64,000 nt of DNA. It comes from Polyangium mundeleinium (GTDB lineage: Bacteria; Myxococcota_A; Polyangia; Polyangiales; Polyangiaceae). The translations under genes and the position numbers were made by a program. A model generated the notes under the pieces. The model did not search any database. It had not been told where the DNA came from and saw only the letters and a list, made by a program, of their open reading frames with translations. Of the stretch, positions 23,954 through 32,532 are shown piece by piece. The stretch is from assembly GCF_028369105.1 (NCBI RefSeq), contig NZ_JAQNDO010000001.1:806001-870000 (forward strand), written 5' to 3'. Position 1 is the first letter of the stretch, and the number at the start of each line of letters is the position of its first letter.

Positions 23954-24607
23954 GTGTCTGCAAAGTACCCGAGGACATTCCACCTCCCGTGGTCGCCGGG
24001 CGGGACGTCGGACGACAAGCGCATGTCGGACGTGTCCGCGCTCGTCGGCGCCGAGATCGTCGCCACCGAGAAATGCGACGGCTCGAACCTGACGTACACG
24101 CGGAAGAACGTCTTTTCGCGCTCGCACGCGGGCCCGCCCGCGCACCCGAGCTTCGACCTCGCGAAGGCCACGCACGCCCGCATCGGCCACCTCCTCTCCG
24201 AGGGGATCTCGGTCTTCTGCGAATACTGTTACGCCGTGCATTCGATCACGTACGACAAGCTCCCCGAGTATTCGCTGGTCTTCGGGGTGCGCGACGACGC
24301 GTCCGGCATCTGGTGGGACTGGGACATGGTGACGGCCCAGGCCGGCGACCTCGGCCTGCCGACGGCGCCCGTGCTTTTTCGCGGCGTCGTCTCCTCGGTG
24401 GATGAGCTCCGCGCGCTCACGGACCGGCTTTCGCGGGAGCCCTCGACGTTCGGCGGCCCGCGGGAGGGCGTCGTCGTGCGTGTCGCCGCGCAGTTCCTCG
24501 ATAGCGCGTTTGGCCGATGCGTGGCGAAGTGGGTGCGCAAGGGCCACGTCCAGACGGACGAGCACTGGCTGCACCAGGCGATCGTCCCGCAGCGCCTCGC
24601 GCGCTGA
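23954..24607 (+). CDS. RNA ligase (Rnl family)
   Basis: 217 residues of nucleotidyltransferase ligase fold. Motif I EKCDGSN has the adenylated lysine K40 and G43; motif III-like VFGVRD is at 109-114; motif IV is EGVVVR (171-176); motif V is AKWVRK (191-196). The ending HVQTDEHWLHQ is a hallmark of small bacterial RNA ligases of the PF09414 type. The enzyme uses ATP to join 3'-OH and 5'-phosphate RNA ends, exactly the ends made by the divergent HD-kinase. It starts at a GTG. There is no room for the accessory C-terminal domain of T4 Rnl2, so specificity must come from the core. It converges on the nucleotidyltransferase gene, 9 nt apart. Confidence 0.88.
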   Translation: MSAKYPRTFHLPWSPGGTSDDKRMSDVSALVGAEIVATEKCDGSNLTYTRKNVFSRSHAGPPAHPSFDLAKATHARIGHLLSEGISVFCEYCYAVHSITYDKLPEYSLVFGVRDDASGIWWDWDMVTAQAGDLGLPTAPVLFRGVVSSVDELRALTDRLSREPSTFGGPREGVVVRVAAQFLDSAFGRCVAKWVRKGHVQTDEHWLHQAIVPQRLAR

Positions 24608-24616
24608 AGTTCGTTG

Positions 24617-25234
24617 CTATCGTTTTCCGCCGAGCTTCGTGAGCTCGGCGCAGAGCGCCTCCCGGGTCGGCCCGAGCTTCTTCTCGTACCACGCGAAATC
24701 GTCGTCGGGGCCTTCGCGCAGTTCCGCGAGGAAGTGATTCGCGGCGGCGTAATCGGTGATCTTGCCGGTCTTCGCGACCTGCAAGGCGAAGACCGGCACG
24801 CGCAGCGCGTGGAAGGCCTTCTTTCGGGACGGCGCCGGCTCGTCGGCGAAGCGCTTCTTCGCCTTCTGCCAGTCCGCTGTGGATTTCCCGATCGCCGAGG
24901 CCGCGAGTTTTTTTCTGTCGAGCGTGTACCGGAACGGTGGGCGGGCCGCCACCAGCACGTGCGCCGGCTGCGCGAAATGGCATTCGAGCGCGAAGACGCT
25001 CTGATCGTCGAGGGCATCCTGGAAAGTCGCGACGCCGTGAATGACGACATTCAGGCCCTCGGCGAACGCGAGGTCCTGCCTTTGCCCGGACTTGCCGAGC
25101 ACCACGAGGAAGTCCTCGTCGGACCCCGGTCCGGCCGTGCCGTACACGCGCGAGCCGACGCGGTACGCCGCGCGGATCTCCGCGCGCGAGATCCGAAGGA
25201 CGGCGATCAGGCGGCTGAGGACGTCGTCGGACAC
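24617..25234 (-). CDS. Pol-beta-fold nucleotidyltransferase, RNA-repair associated (RlaP-like)
   Basis: 205 residues. The signature GSRVYGTAGPGSDEDFLVVL (residues 27-46) is the pol-beta nucleotidyltransferase helix-turn with G-S and the D-x-D metal ligands. The third carboxylate is not obvious in the following strand (GLNVVIHGV), which could mean altered activity. C-terminal residues 110-205 are helical and rich in Lys and Arg, suitable for RNA. The G-S-x-x-Y-G form resembles the COG3541/RlaP group described as companions of RNA ligases and kinases. Adjacent to the ligase (9 nt between stops), it likely adds nucleotides to broken RNA ends or modifies RNA. Family membership is probable; the reaction is inferred. 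Confidence 0.75.
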   Translation of the reverse strand: MSDDVLSRLIAVLRISRAEIRAAYRVGSRVYGTAGPGSDEDFLVVLGKSGQRQDLAFAEGLNVVIHGVATFQDALDDQSVFALECHFAQPAHVLVAARPPFRYTLDRKKLAASAIGKSTADWQKAKKRFADEPAPSRKKAFHALRVPVFALQVAKTGKITDYAAANHFLAELREGPDDDFAWYEKKLGPTREALCAELTKLGGKR

Positions 25235-25344
25235 GATCGCATCTTACAACGGGAGGGTCGCGCTGGAAAGTTCCCACCTGCCGGCATTGCGAAGGGGCCT
25301 CGGCGCGAAGAAACGAGTAGCATTCTCGGCGGTTTCGTGATCCA

Positions 25345-26508
25345 ATGAGGACCGTGGTATCCTTCTCCGCCTTCCGCCAGGTTCGGCGCCTCCTCGCGCT
25401 CGGAATCGGATCGGTATCGCTCCTGTCGGGATGCTCGCCGGAGGCCCCTCCTGCAAATCCCGACACGGGGCCGAAGATGCCGGAGGGCGGCCTGCTCGAC
25501 TACCCCGTGGATGCAATCGGCCCGTTCCGGGTCGGCTATCGCTCCTTTCTGCACACGTACCAGCCGAAGGGCGTCGAGGGGCCGCGCGAGATCCGCATCA
25601 ATCTCTGGTATCCCACGCTCGACGAGGAAGGTACGCCGCCGAAGTATCTGAACGCATTTCCCGACGACGACGTCTTCGAGGGCGCGACCGTCGCGCCGCC
25701 GATGGAAGCCGCGGGGTACCCCGTGCACCTGCATTCGCACGGGTATTCGGGGTTCGGTGGGACGAGCTCCGACATGATGCACTGGTTCGCCTCGCACGGC
25801 TGGGTCGCGATCGCGCCCGACCACAAGGGCAACACGCTGCCGGAGCACGAGGACACCGTGCCGCTCACCATGAGCTTTCTGCGCTCGATGGACCTCTCCG
25901 CGTCGCTCGACGCCGTTGCGGCATTGCCCGCGGAGGATCCGCTCGCGGGCAATTGCCGTACGGATGAGGCGCTCCTCTCCGGCCATAGCTTCGGCGGCCG
26001 CACGGCCTGGGCGAGCGGGGGCGCGGTGTACGACCTCGCCGAGATTCAGGCCATGTGCGACGAGGGCACGAGATTCTCCGAGCCATGTACGCCCGAGCAG
26101 ATCGCCGTCTTCGGCGAGGGGCTCGGGGATTCGCGCGTCAAGGCTGGCATTCCCATGGCGAGCGGCGTCGGGGACGAACCGGGGTGGTTCGGGCTCGACG
26201 GATACGACGCCGTGAAGAAGCCCTACATGCAGATGAGCGGGACGCTCGATCCGGTCGGCGCCGAGAACGTATGGGCACGCGTGACCTCGATCGATTTCAC
26301 GTGGCTCGATTTCGAGGGCGGCTGTCATCAGCTCTTCGCGCTCGGCGGCTGCAAGGAGTTCGAGTCGTACGAGGGCTGGAGGCTCGTCAACACGTATGCC
26401 TTTGCGTTCGCGCGCCGGCACATCCTCGGCGATACGAGCGACAAGGTCCAGAAGATCCTCGACGGCACCGAGGTCCTCTCGCCGAAGGTCAAGTTTCAGC
26501 ACAAATGA
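25345..26508 (+). CDS. Alpha/beta-hydrolase lipoprotein (PAF-acetylhydrolase-like)
   Basis: 387 residues. Lipobox LLSG-C30. The mature chain is a serine hydrolase: strand plus oxyanion region YPVHLHSHGYSGFGGTSS, nucleophile elbow G-H-S215-F-G-G, and a late histidine in FEGGCHQLFA; the acid is likely the Asp of SGTLDPVG. The overall pattern is like secreted PAF-acetylhydrolase/chlorogenate-type esterases. Four cysteines in the second half may form disulfides, fitting a location outside the cytoplasm. It is the first gene of a seven-kb co-directional run; its TGA lies 8 nt from the next start. The substrate is unknown; an ester of a lipid or plant-type phenolic is plausible. Confidence 0.8.
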   Translation: MRTVVSFSAFRQVRRLLALGIGSVSLLSGCSPEAPPANPDTGPKMPEGGLLDYPVDAIGPFRVGYRSFLHTYQPKGVEGPREIRINLWYPTLDEEGTPPKYLNAFPDDDVFEGATVAPPMEAAGYPVHLHSHGYSGFGGTSSDMMHWFASHGWVAIAPDHKGNTLPEHEDTVPLTMSFLRSMDLSASLDAVAALPAEDPLAGNCRTDEALLSGHSFGGRTAWASGGAVYDLAEIQAMCDEGTRFSEPCTPEQIAVFGEGLGDSRVKAGIPMASGVGDEPGWFGLDGYDAVKKPYMQMSGTLDPVGAENVWARVTSIDFTWLDFEGGCHQLFALGGCKEFESYEGWRLVNTYAFAFARRHILGDTSDKVQKILDGTEVLSPKVKFQHK

Positions 26509-26516
26509 GGTGTGCG

Positions 26517-28175
26517 ATGTCATTCCGGGATGAACCTCTCTCAAAGACCTTTTTCTCCCGGGCGCTCCTCCCCGCGGCGCTCGTGGCCTCGCTTGGCGCG
26601 TGCAGCGAAGAGGCGCCCCCGCCGAGCGGTGGGCTCGGGCCGCGGCCGCCGATGCCGGAGATCGCCGCGCAGACCGGGGCGCAGCGCCTCACGGTCGCCC
26701 AGTATGGCAATGCCATCCGCGACCTCTTCGGCGAGGACATCAACGTACCGACGTCGATCGAGCCCGACGCCCCGCTCGACGGCTTCGTGACGCTCGGCTC
26801 CTCGGTCAGCACGATTTCCTCGCGCGGCGTCGAGAAATACGAGAAGGCCGCGTTCGCGATTGCGGAGCAGGTCGTGGCGGACCCCGCGCGGAAAGCCTCG
26901 GTCCTGCCGTGTACACCCGCGGGAGCGAACGACCTCGATTGCGCGAAAAAGTTCGCCGCCTCGCTCGGGCGTCACGTCTACCGCCGGCCGCTCACCGCCG
27001 CGGAGGTCGATCGGCTGGGCGGGGTGCTCGTGCAGGCGGCGGCCACGCTCGGCAGCTTCGACAAGGGGATCGAGTTTGCCCTCGCGGCGATGCTCCAGTC
27101 GCCGAATTTCCTCTATCGCCCCCAGGTCGGCGAGCCGGATCCGAAGAACCCGGGCAAGCGCCGGTACACCAGCCTCGAAATGGCCTCGAAGCTATCGTTT
27201 TTCCTGTGGAACAGCATCCCGGACGAGGAGCTGCTCGCGGCGGCCGAGGCGGGAAAGCTCGTCGAGGACGAGGGGCTCGCGGAGCAGGTCCTGCGCATGA
27301 TCGAATCGCCGCGGGCGCGGGAAGGCCTGCGGGCGTTCGTCACGGATTGGCTGCACCTCGGCGATCTCGACGCGCTCTCGAAGGATCCCACGATCTTCAC
27401 CTATTACAGCCCCGAGGTCGGCCCAGCCGCGCGCGAGGAGACGCTGCGCGTCTTCGAGCACCTCGTCTTCGAACTCGACGCCGATTACCGCGACGTCTTC
27501 CTCACGCGGACGACCTTCGTCAACCCGAAACTCGCCTCTATGTACGCCGTGCCCGCGCCGACGGACGAGGGGTTCGGCAAGGTGGTGTTCCCCGCAGATT
27601 CGCCGCGCATCGGCCTCCTTGGGCACATCAGCATCCTCGCTTTGCATTCGCATCCGCGGTCCACGTCGGCCACGCTCCGCGGCAAGTTCGTCCGCGAGGA
27701 TTTGCTCTGTGACGGCATTCCGCCGCCGCCCGTCAACGTGAACACGGGCTTGCCGGATCCGTCGACGGAGGCGCGGACCCTGCGCGAGCGCATCGCGCAG
27801 CACAACACCGATCCCACCTGCCGGGCTTGCCACATGCTCATGGATCCCATTGGCCTCGGCCTCGAAAACTTCGACGGGATCGGCCGTTTCCGCATGAAGG
27901 AGACCGACGCGGTCATCGATCCGTCGGGCAACCTCGACGGCGTGCCTTTCGCGAACGCGCGCGAGCTCGCCCTGCGCATTCACGACAACGACAAGGTCGC
28001 GCCTTGTTTCGTGCGCAAGCTCTACTCGTATGCGACGGCGTTCGAGCCGGCGAAGGAGGAGAGCGCCGCGATCAATGCCCTCACGTACGATTTCCGCGCG
28101 GCGGGTCATCGCGTGAAGTCGCTTCTCTCGTTCATCGCGAAGAGCCCGGGTTTCCGGCTCTCGCACGAGCCTTGA
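26517..28175 (+). CDS. DUF1592/DUF1588-type lipoprotein with CxxCH motif
   Basis: 552 residues, lipobox SLGA-C29. Domains follow the planctomycete/myxobacterial order: QRLTVAQYGNAIRDLFG (DUF1587-like), LGRHVYRRPLTAAEVDRL (DUF1595), EFALAAMLQSPNFLYR and FFLWNSIPDEELL (DUF1592), GLLGHISILALHSHPRSTSA (DUF1588), then C435-RA-C438-H439 with MLMDPIGLGLENFDGIGR (DUF1585-like). The CxxCH suggests one c-type heme. The ATG at 26517 has TGAGG in front; an in-frame ATG at 26505 overlaps the previous stop and is the alternative. Family members are exported proteins without known reaction and nearly always pair with a DUF1552 protein, as here. Confidence 0.88.
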   Translation: MSFRDEPLSKTFFSRALLPAALVASLGACSEEAPPPSGGLGPRPPMPEIAAQTGAQRLTVAQYGNAIRDLFGEDINVPTSIEPDAPLDGFVTLGSSVSTISSRGVEKYEKAAFAIAEQVVADPARKASVLPCTPAGANDLDCAKKFAASLGRHVYRRPLTAAEVDRLGGVLVQAAATLGSFDKGIEFALAAMLQSPNFLYRPQVGEPDPKNPGKRRYTSLEMASKLSFFLWNSIPDEELLAAAEAGKLVEDEGLAEQVLRMIESPRAREGLRAFVTDWLHLGDLDALSKDPTIFTYYSPEVGPAAREETLRVFEHLVFELDADYRDVFLTRTTFVNPKLASMYAVPAPTDEGFGKVVFPADSPRIGLLGHISILALHSHPRSTSATLRGKFVREDLLCDGIPPPPVNVNTGLPDPSTEARTLRERIAQHNTDPTCRACHMLMDPIGLGLENFDGIGRFRMKETDAVIDPSGNLDGVPFANARELALRIHDNDKVAPCFVRKLYSYATAFEPAKEESAAINALTYDFRAAGHRVKSLLSFIAKSPGFRLSHEP

Positions 28176-28201
28176 CCACCGGTGACGAAGGGGATCATGC
28201 C

Positions 28202-29533
28202 ATGAAGCGGACCAAGCTCAGCCGAAGGACGATGCTCCGGGGCATGCTCGGGGGCGCGGCGGTCGCCATCGGGCTGCCGGCGCTCGAGATTTTTCTCAAC
28301 GCGAACGGGACGGCCTATGCCCAAGGCGACGCCCTGCCGAAGCGATTCGGGATCTTTTTCTGGGGCAATGGCACCCTTCCCGATTTCTGGGTGCCCAAAG
28401 GAACGGGGCCGACCTGGGAGCCGTCTCCCACGCTCGCACCTCTCGCCGAGGTGAAGGACAAGGTCTCGGTCATTTCCGGCATGAAGGTGTACACCGGGAA
28501 CACGGTGCCGCATTTTTCGGGATCGGCGGGCATCCTCTCGGGCGCGACGCCGCTCAGCAATGGCACCGAGCTCGCCACGTTCACGCAGCCGAGCATCGAC
28601 CAGGTGATCGCCGAGGCCGTCGGGCAGGATACGCGTTTCCGCTCGCTCGAATTCGCCGTCCAGCCCGGCGGACGGAGCCTCTCGTACACCGCGCCCCATA
28701 GCGTGAACCCGCCGGAAAACTCGCCTGCGGCGCTCTTCCAGCGTGTCTTCGTGGACGGGTTCGTCATGCCGGGCAGCACGCCGATGCCGGATCCGCGGCT
28801 GCCGTTGCGGCAGAGCATCCTCGACGGGATCACGGAGGAAGCCGCCGCGCTCCAGCAGGTCCTCGGACAAACCGACAAAGAGCGCCTGGAAAAACACCTC
28901 GACGGCATCCGGGCGCTGGAGAAACAGATCGAGAAACTCCAGCAGAATCCGCCGAGCCTCGCGGCGTGTATGGTGCCGCAAAAGCCGCTCGACGCGTATC
29001 CGGACGTGGACGGTCGGCCGCCGATGTCCGAGATTTCGCGCGCGATGGTGGATATCCTCGTCATGGCGCTTGCCTGCGACCAGACGCGTGTGTTCAGCCA
29101 GTGGTTCTCGAGCCCCGTCGGCAATCCGCTTTATCCGGGGGCGACCGCCGGGCATCACCAGCTCACCCACGACGAGGCCGGTGAACAACCGCAGGTGCAG
29201 AGCATCTTGCTCTACATCATGTCCGAGTTCGCCTACCTCGTGAAGGCGCTCGGCGCCGTCCCCGAGGGCGACAGCACGCTGCTCGAACATTGCGCGATCC
29301 TCGGGACGAGTGATTGCTCGTACGGCAAATCGCACCTGCTCGAAGAGTATCCGATCCTCGTGGCGGGGAGCTGCAACGGGGCGCTCAAGACAGGGCTGCA
29401 TTATCGGTCCCCGTCGGCCGAGAACGCGAGCAAGGTGCTCCTCTCGCTCGCGCGAGGGATGGGGATGACGCTGGACAGCTTCGGCCAGGGCGATGCGCGT
29501 GTGACCTCCAGCTTGACGGCGATCGAGGTATGA
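28202..29533 (+). CDS. DUF1552 protein with Tat signal
   Basis: 443 residues. Twin-arginine motif S-R8-R9-T-M-L followed by GGAAVAIGLPAL marks Tat export of a folded, perhaps cofactor-bearing, protein. The body matches DUF1552: FFWGNGTLPDFWVPKGTG near the N-terminus, a GAGIL-like SGSAGILSGATP segment, and late HHQLTHDEAG. Related to the alkaline-phosphatase/sulfatase-like DUF1501 proteins of the same kind of locus, but the catalytic chemistry is undefined. 26 nt separate it from the DUF1592 gene, and its stop overlaps the next ATG. Confidence 0.9.
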   Translation: MKRTKLSRRTMLRGMLGGAAVAIGLPALEIFLNANGTAYAQGDALPKRFGIFFWGNGTLPDFWVPKGTGPTWEPSPTLAPLAEVKDKVSVISGMKVYTGNTVPHFSGSAGILSGATPLSNGTELATFTQPSIDQVIAEAVGQDTRFRSLEFAVQPGGRSLSYTAPHSVNPPENSPAALFQRVFVDGFVMPGSTPMPDPRLPLRQSILDGITEEAAALQQVLGQTDKERLEKHLDGIRALEKQIEKLQQNPPSLAACMVPQKPLDAYPDVDGRPPMSEISRAMVDILVMALACDQTRVFSQWFSSPVGNPLYPGATAGHHQLTHDEAGEQPQVQSILLYIMSEFAYLVKALGAVPEGDSTLLEHCAILGTSDCSYGKSHLLEEYPILVAGSCNGALKTGLHYRSPSAENASKVLLSLARGMGMTLDSFGQGDARVTSSLTAIEV

Positions 29534-30402
29534 AGACGAAAAGTTTTTCCGGGCTCCTGCCTATGCTTTGTCTCGGCCTCTTTCTCGCCGGATGCGGCGA
29601 GGAGGAGGGGTCGGGGACCGCGTCTTGCGAGACCGGCGAGACGTACGCCGCCATTACCACGAAGCTCGCCTTTGCGCGCCTGGTATCGCCGACCGTGGCG
29701 CCCGGCTTCGATCTCGACGGGCGGACGAGCGACGGGACCGACTCCCTCTCCTGCGGAAAGGCGGATTTCGTCGATTCCGAGGGGCATGGCGGCGTGGATA
29801 ACCAGCTCGCGCCGCTCGTCCCGGAGGTGGAGAAATTCGTCGGCGACGCGATCGACGGGCTTTTGCAAGGGTCAATCAACGACGGGCAGCTCGTCATCCT
29901 CATGGAGATGGAGAACGTCGACGATTTCAAGAACGACGCCTGCGTGAACCTCGCCGTGCAGGTCGGCGTGAAGAAGCGGCCGACCCTCGGCACGGACGGC
30001 ATCATCGAGTCCTACCAGACGTTCGAGCCCGACCCGACCGCGACGCGCAGCTACGTCAGGAATGCGCGGATCGAAAACGGCGTGCTCGAAACCGGCCCGT
30101 TTGCCCTCGCGATCCCGCTTGCCATTTTCGACGTCGCCTTCACGCTGAACGTGCAGGACGCGCGGTTCCGTTTTTCGATCGACGAGGAGCTCAAGCTCAG
30201 GGGCTATCTCGGCGGCGGCGTCTTGCCGCAGGAGATCCTCGACGGCGTGGCGGACGGCGATGGGCTCGAGGATCTGCTCCCGCAGATCAAGGTGCTGCTC
30301 GAAGCGAACACGGACCTCGCATACAACGAGGACACCGGCAAATGCGAGCAGCTCTCGGCGACGCTCGATGTCGAGGGCGTGCCGGCGTTCCTACGCCGCT
30401 GA
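29530..30402 (+). CDS. Lipoprotein of the DUF1592/DUF1552 locus
   Basis: 290 residues. Lipobox FLAG-C22 followed by an acidic linker EEEGSG. The mature chain is beta-rich with four further cysteines in two pairs (early SCETGET and LSCGK; later DACVN and KCEQL). I do not recognise a domain; its character suggests a binding or structural beta-barrel-like fold. The ATG overlaps the DUF1552 stop (ATGA), so expression is coupled. Probably a dedicated surface partner of the two exported DUF proteins. Confidence 0.72.
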   Translation: MKTKSFSGLLPMLCLGLFLAGCGEEEGSGTASCETGETYAAITTKLAFARLVSPTVAPGFDLDGRTSDGTDSLSCGKADFVDSEGHGGVDNQLAPLVPEVEKFVGDAIDGLLQGSINDGQLVILMEMENVDDFKNDACVNLAVQVGVKKRPTLGTDGIIESYQTFEPDPTATRSYVRNARIENGVLETGPFALAIPLAIFDVAFTLNVQDARFRFSIDEELKLRGYLGGGVLPQEILDGVADGDGLEDLLPQIKVLLEANTDLAYNEDTGKCEQLSATLDVEGVPAFLRR

Positions 30403-30512
30403 CGTGTCGCGCGCGGGCGAACGTGACCTCCGCGCGCGTGCCTCCGCACGGCGCCGCGTGTTCGTCCACCATCGGCCTTTCGCCTCGGCGCCGCTGCCGA
30501 TATGCTGGCGCG

Positions 30513-31577
30513 ATGCGAATCCCTTTGCGAACCCTTGGGAAGGTCGCCTTGGCCCTCGCGCTCTCGGCCCTCGCGGGCTGTGGGGATGACGAGGGCGGCA
30601 CGACCACGACCGGCGGCGAGGTGCCGCGCAAGCCCATGTTCCTCGTCGCGAATAGCCGCGGCGACAACGTGCTTCGATTCGAGCAGGACACGGGCGCGCT
30701 CGTTGATGTTTTCATCCCGAAAGGCACGGGTGGCCTCTTTCACCCCGACTCCATGACGCTCGGCCCCGAGGGGGACCTTTACATCGCGAGCGGCGATACG
30801 CCCGAGACTTCTGCGGTCCTGCGGTTCGATTCCTCGACGGGCGCGTTTTACGGCGAGTTTGCGAACGGCGGGGGCCTCCACCGTCCTTATGGCATCGCCT
30901 TCGGGCCGGACGGGCGGCTTTACGTGGCGAGCTTCCTGACCGATCAGATCCTGCGATACGACGGGAAAACGGGCGATTTCATCGACGTCTTCAAAGAGGG
31001 CGATGGGATGCCCGGCGGCCTGAACGGGCCGAATGGCCTGCTCTTCGGGCCCGATGAAAAACTCTACGTCACGACCCAGGGCTCCGTCGCCGAGAACGGG
31101 ACGCCCATGTTTCCGGGGCTCCCGAGCCAGGTCTTGCGGATCGATGTCACGACGGGCGAGATGGTGGTCTTTGCCGACCAGCCCGCGCTCTCCGACGCCG
31201 GGCACGGTTACATCAGCCTGCTCGGCCTCGCCTACGGGCCGGATTGCAATGCGGGGCTCTGTGAGCTCTACGTCAGCGATTTCGCGAATGACATCCGGCG
31301 CTACGATTTCACGATGGGGACCTTGCTCGGCACGATCGCCACGAACTACACGGGCAGCTCGCCGAGCGGCAATTACCTCGGCGGCCTGAGCTTCGGCGAC
31401 GGCGGGCGTATCTTCACCGTGGGCTTCGACGTGGACGACACGAAGGGCAACCCGGGGACGGTGCTGCGCTTCGAAGCCGATGGGACGCCTGTGCCCGCGT
31501 CGGGGCAGTCGGGCGCGGTGCTGGTGAAGGCGGATGCGAGGCTCGCGCGGCCGATCGGGATCCTCGCGCTGCCCTGA
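30513..31577 (+). CDS. NHL-repeat/SMP-30-like beta-propeller lipoprotein
   Basis: 354 residues. Lipobox ALAG-C23 and a Gly/Thr-rich linker. From residue 40 on there are repeated propeller blades with the NHL-type pattern (MTLGPEGDLYIAS, IAFGPDGRLYVAS, LLFGPDEKLYVTT), each with Gly-Pro-Asp/Glu-Gly and a closing YVAS strand; about six blades can be counted. Such propellers bind proteins or sugars and sometimes metal-dependent lactones. It lies 110 nt downstream of the previous lipoprotein, in the same direction. Confidence 0.8.
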   Translation: MRIPLRTLGKVALALALSALAGCGDDEGGTTTTGGEVPRKPMFLVANSRGDNVLRFEQDTGALVDVFIPKGTGGLFHPDSMTLGPEGDLYIASGDTPETSAVLRFDSSTGAFYGEFANGGGLHRPYGIAFGPDGRLYVASFLTDQILRYDGKTGDFIDVFKEGDGMPGGLNGPNGLLFGPDEKLYVTTQGSVAENGTPMFPGLPSQVLRIDVTTGEMVVFADQPALSDAGHGYISLLGLAYGPDCNAGLCELYVSDFANDIRRYDFTMGTLLGTIATNYTGSSPSGNYLGGLSFGDGGRIFTVGFDVDDTKGNPGTVLRFEADGTPVPASGQSGAVLVKADARLARPIGILALP

Positions 31578-31598
31578 AAAATGCTAAAAGGGGCGGCG

Positions 31599-32519
31599 AT
31601 GTCCGAAGCCGCCCTCGCGCCCGCCTCCTCCGCGCTCGCCGACGCGCTGGCGATCGCCCGGTATCACATCGTGCTCGTGGCCATGACCGCGTGCGTCGTC
31701 TTCGGCTGGCTCATGACGGGCCGCTACCTGCCGCTCGTCGCGCTCGTCGTGGGCCTCGACTGGTTCCTCATCAACCTGATGAACCGGATCACCGACATCG
31801 ACGAGGACCTCAAGAACGGAATCCGCGGCACCGAGCGCGTCGCGCGCCAGAAGCGCCTGCTCACCGTGGGCTCCGTGGTGCTCATGGGCGGGTCGTTCGT
31901 CGCGACGCACCTGGTTTGGCCGGGGCTCACGCCGTTCCGGATCGCGGTCCAGGTCATCGGGCTCGCGTACAATTACAACATCGTCCCCACGCTGCGCGGC
32001 TTCTCCCGGCTGAAGGAGATCTACTTCCTCAAGAACTTCGGCTCGTCGGTCCTCTTCGTCCTCACGTGTTTCGTGTATCCCCTCGTCACGAGCCCCGGCG
32101 CGCGCGTGATGCCCTGGAGCGGGATCGTTTGTCTTGCGTTGTTTTTCGTTCCCTTCGAGCTGACGTACGAGATTCTTTACGACATGCGTGATCTGGAAGG
32201 GGATCGGCAGGAAGGTATCCCCACGTATCCGGTGGTGCATGGGCCCCACCGCGCGCGGCAGATCATCGATGGGCTGCTCGTCGGGGCGGCTGGCATTCTC
32301 GTCGCCGGAATCGTCGCTGGCGCGATCGGCCTCCGCGAGGGCTTGATGCTGGTCGCGCCCGCGACGCAGCTCGCCTTTTATCGGCCGCGGTACCGTCGGG
32401 GCCTCACGTCGCACGATTGTATCGTGCTCACGCACCTCGGGACGGCGCAGCTCGTGTTTTACCTCGTGGGCACCACGATCTGGCAACGGGCGGGCATGCC
32501 AGCGAACGTGTTTCTCTGA
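31599..32519 (+). CDS. UbiA-family prenyltransferase
   Basis: 306 residues with about eight hydrophobic spans. The first aspartate-rich motif is N62-RITDIDED (N62, D66, D68, D70) and the second is D195-MRDLEGD (D195, D198, D202), the Mg-prenyl-diphosphate ligands of UbiA enzymes. These enzymes transfer prenyl chains to aromatic or isoprenoid acceptors in the membrane. The ATG at 31599 has AAAGGGG in front; an in-frame ATG at 31581 is an alternative. It converges with 13 nt spacing on a carotenoid-hydratase-like membrane gene, so an isoprenoid or carotenoid acceptor is possible. The acceptor is not proven. Confidence 0.87.
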   Translation: MSEAALAPASSALADALAIARYHIVLVAMTACVVFGWLMTGRYLPLVALVVGLDWFLINLMNRITDIDEDLKNGIRGTERVARQKRLLTVGSVVLMGGSFVATHLVWPGLTPFRIAVQVIGLAYNYNIVPTLRGFSRLKEIYFLKNFGSSVLFVLTCFVYPLVTSPGARVMPWSGIVCLALFFVPFELTYEILYDMRDLEGDRQEGIPTYPVVHGPHRARQIIDGLLVGAAGILVAGIVAGAIGLREGLMLVAPATQLAFYRPRYRRGLTSHDCIVLTHLGTAQLVFYLVGTTIWQRAGMPANVFL

Positions 32520-32532
32520 TTCGGACGTCCGG

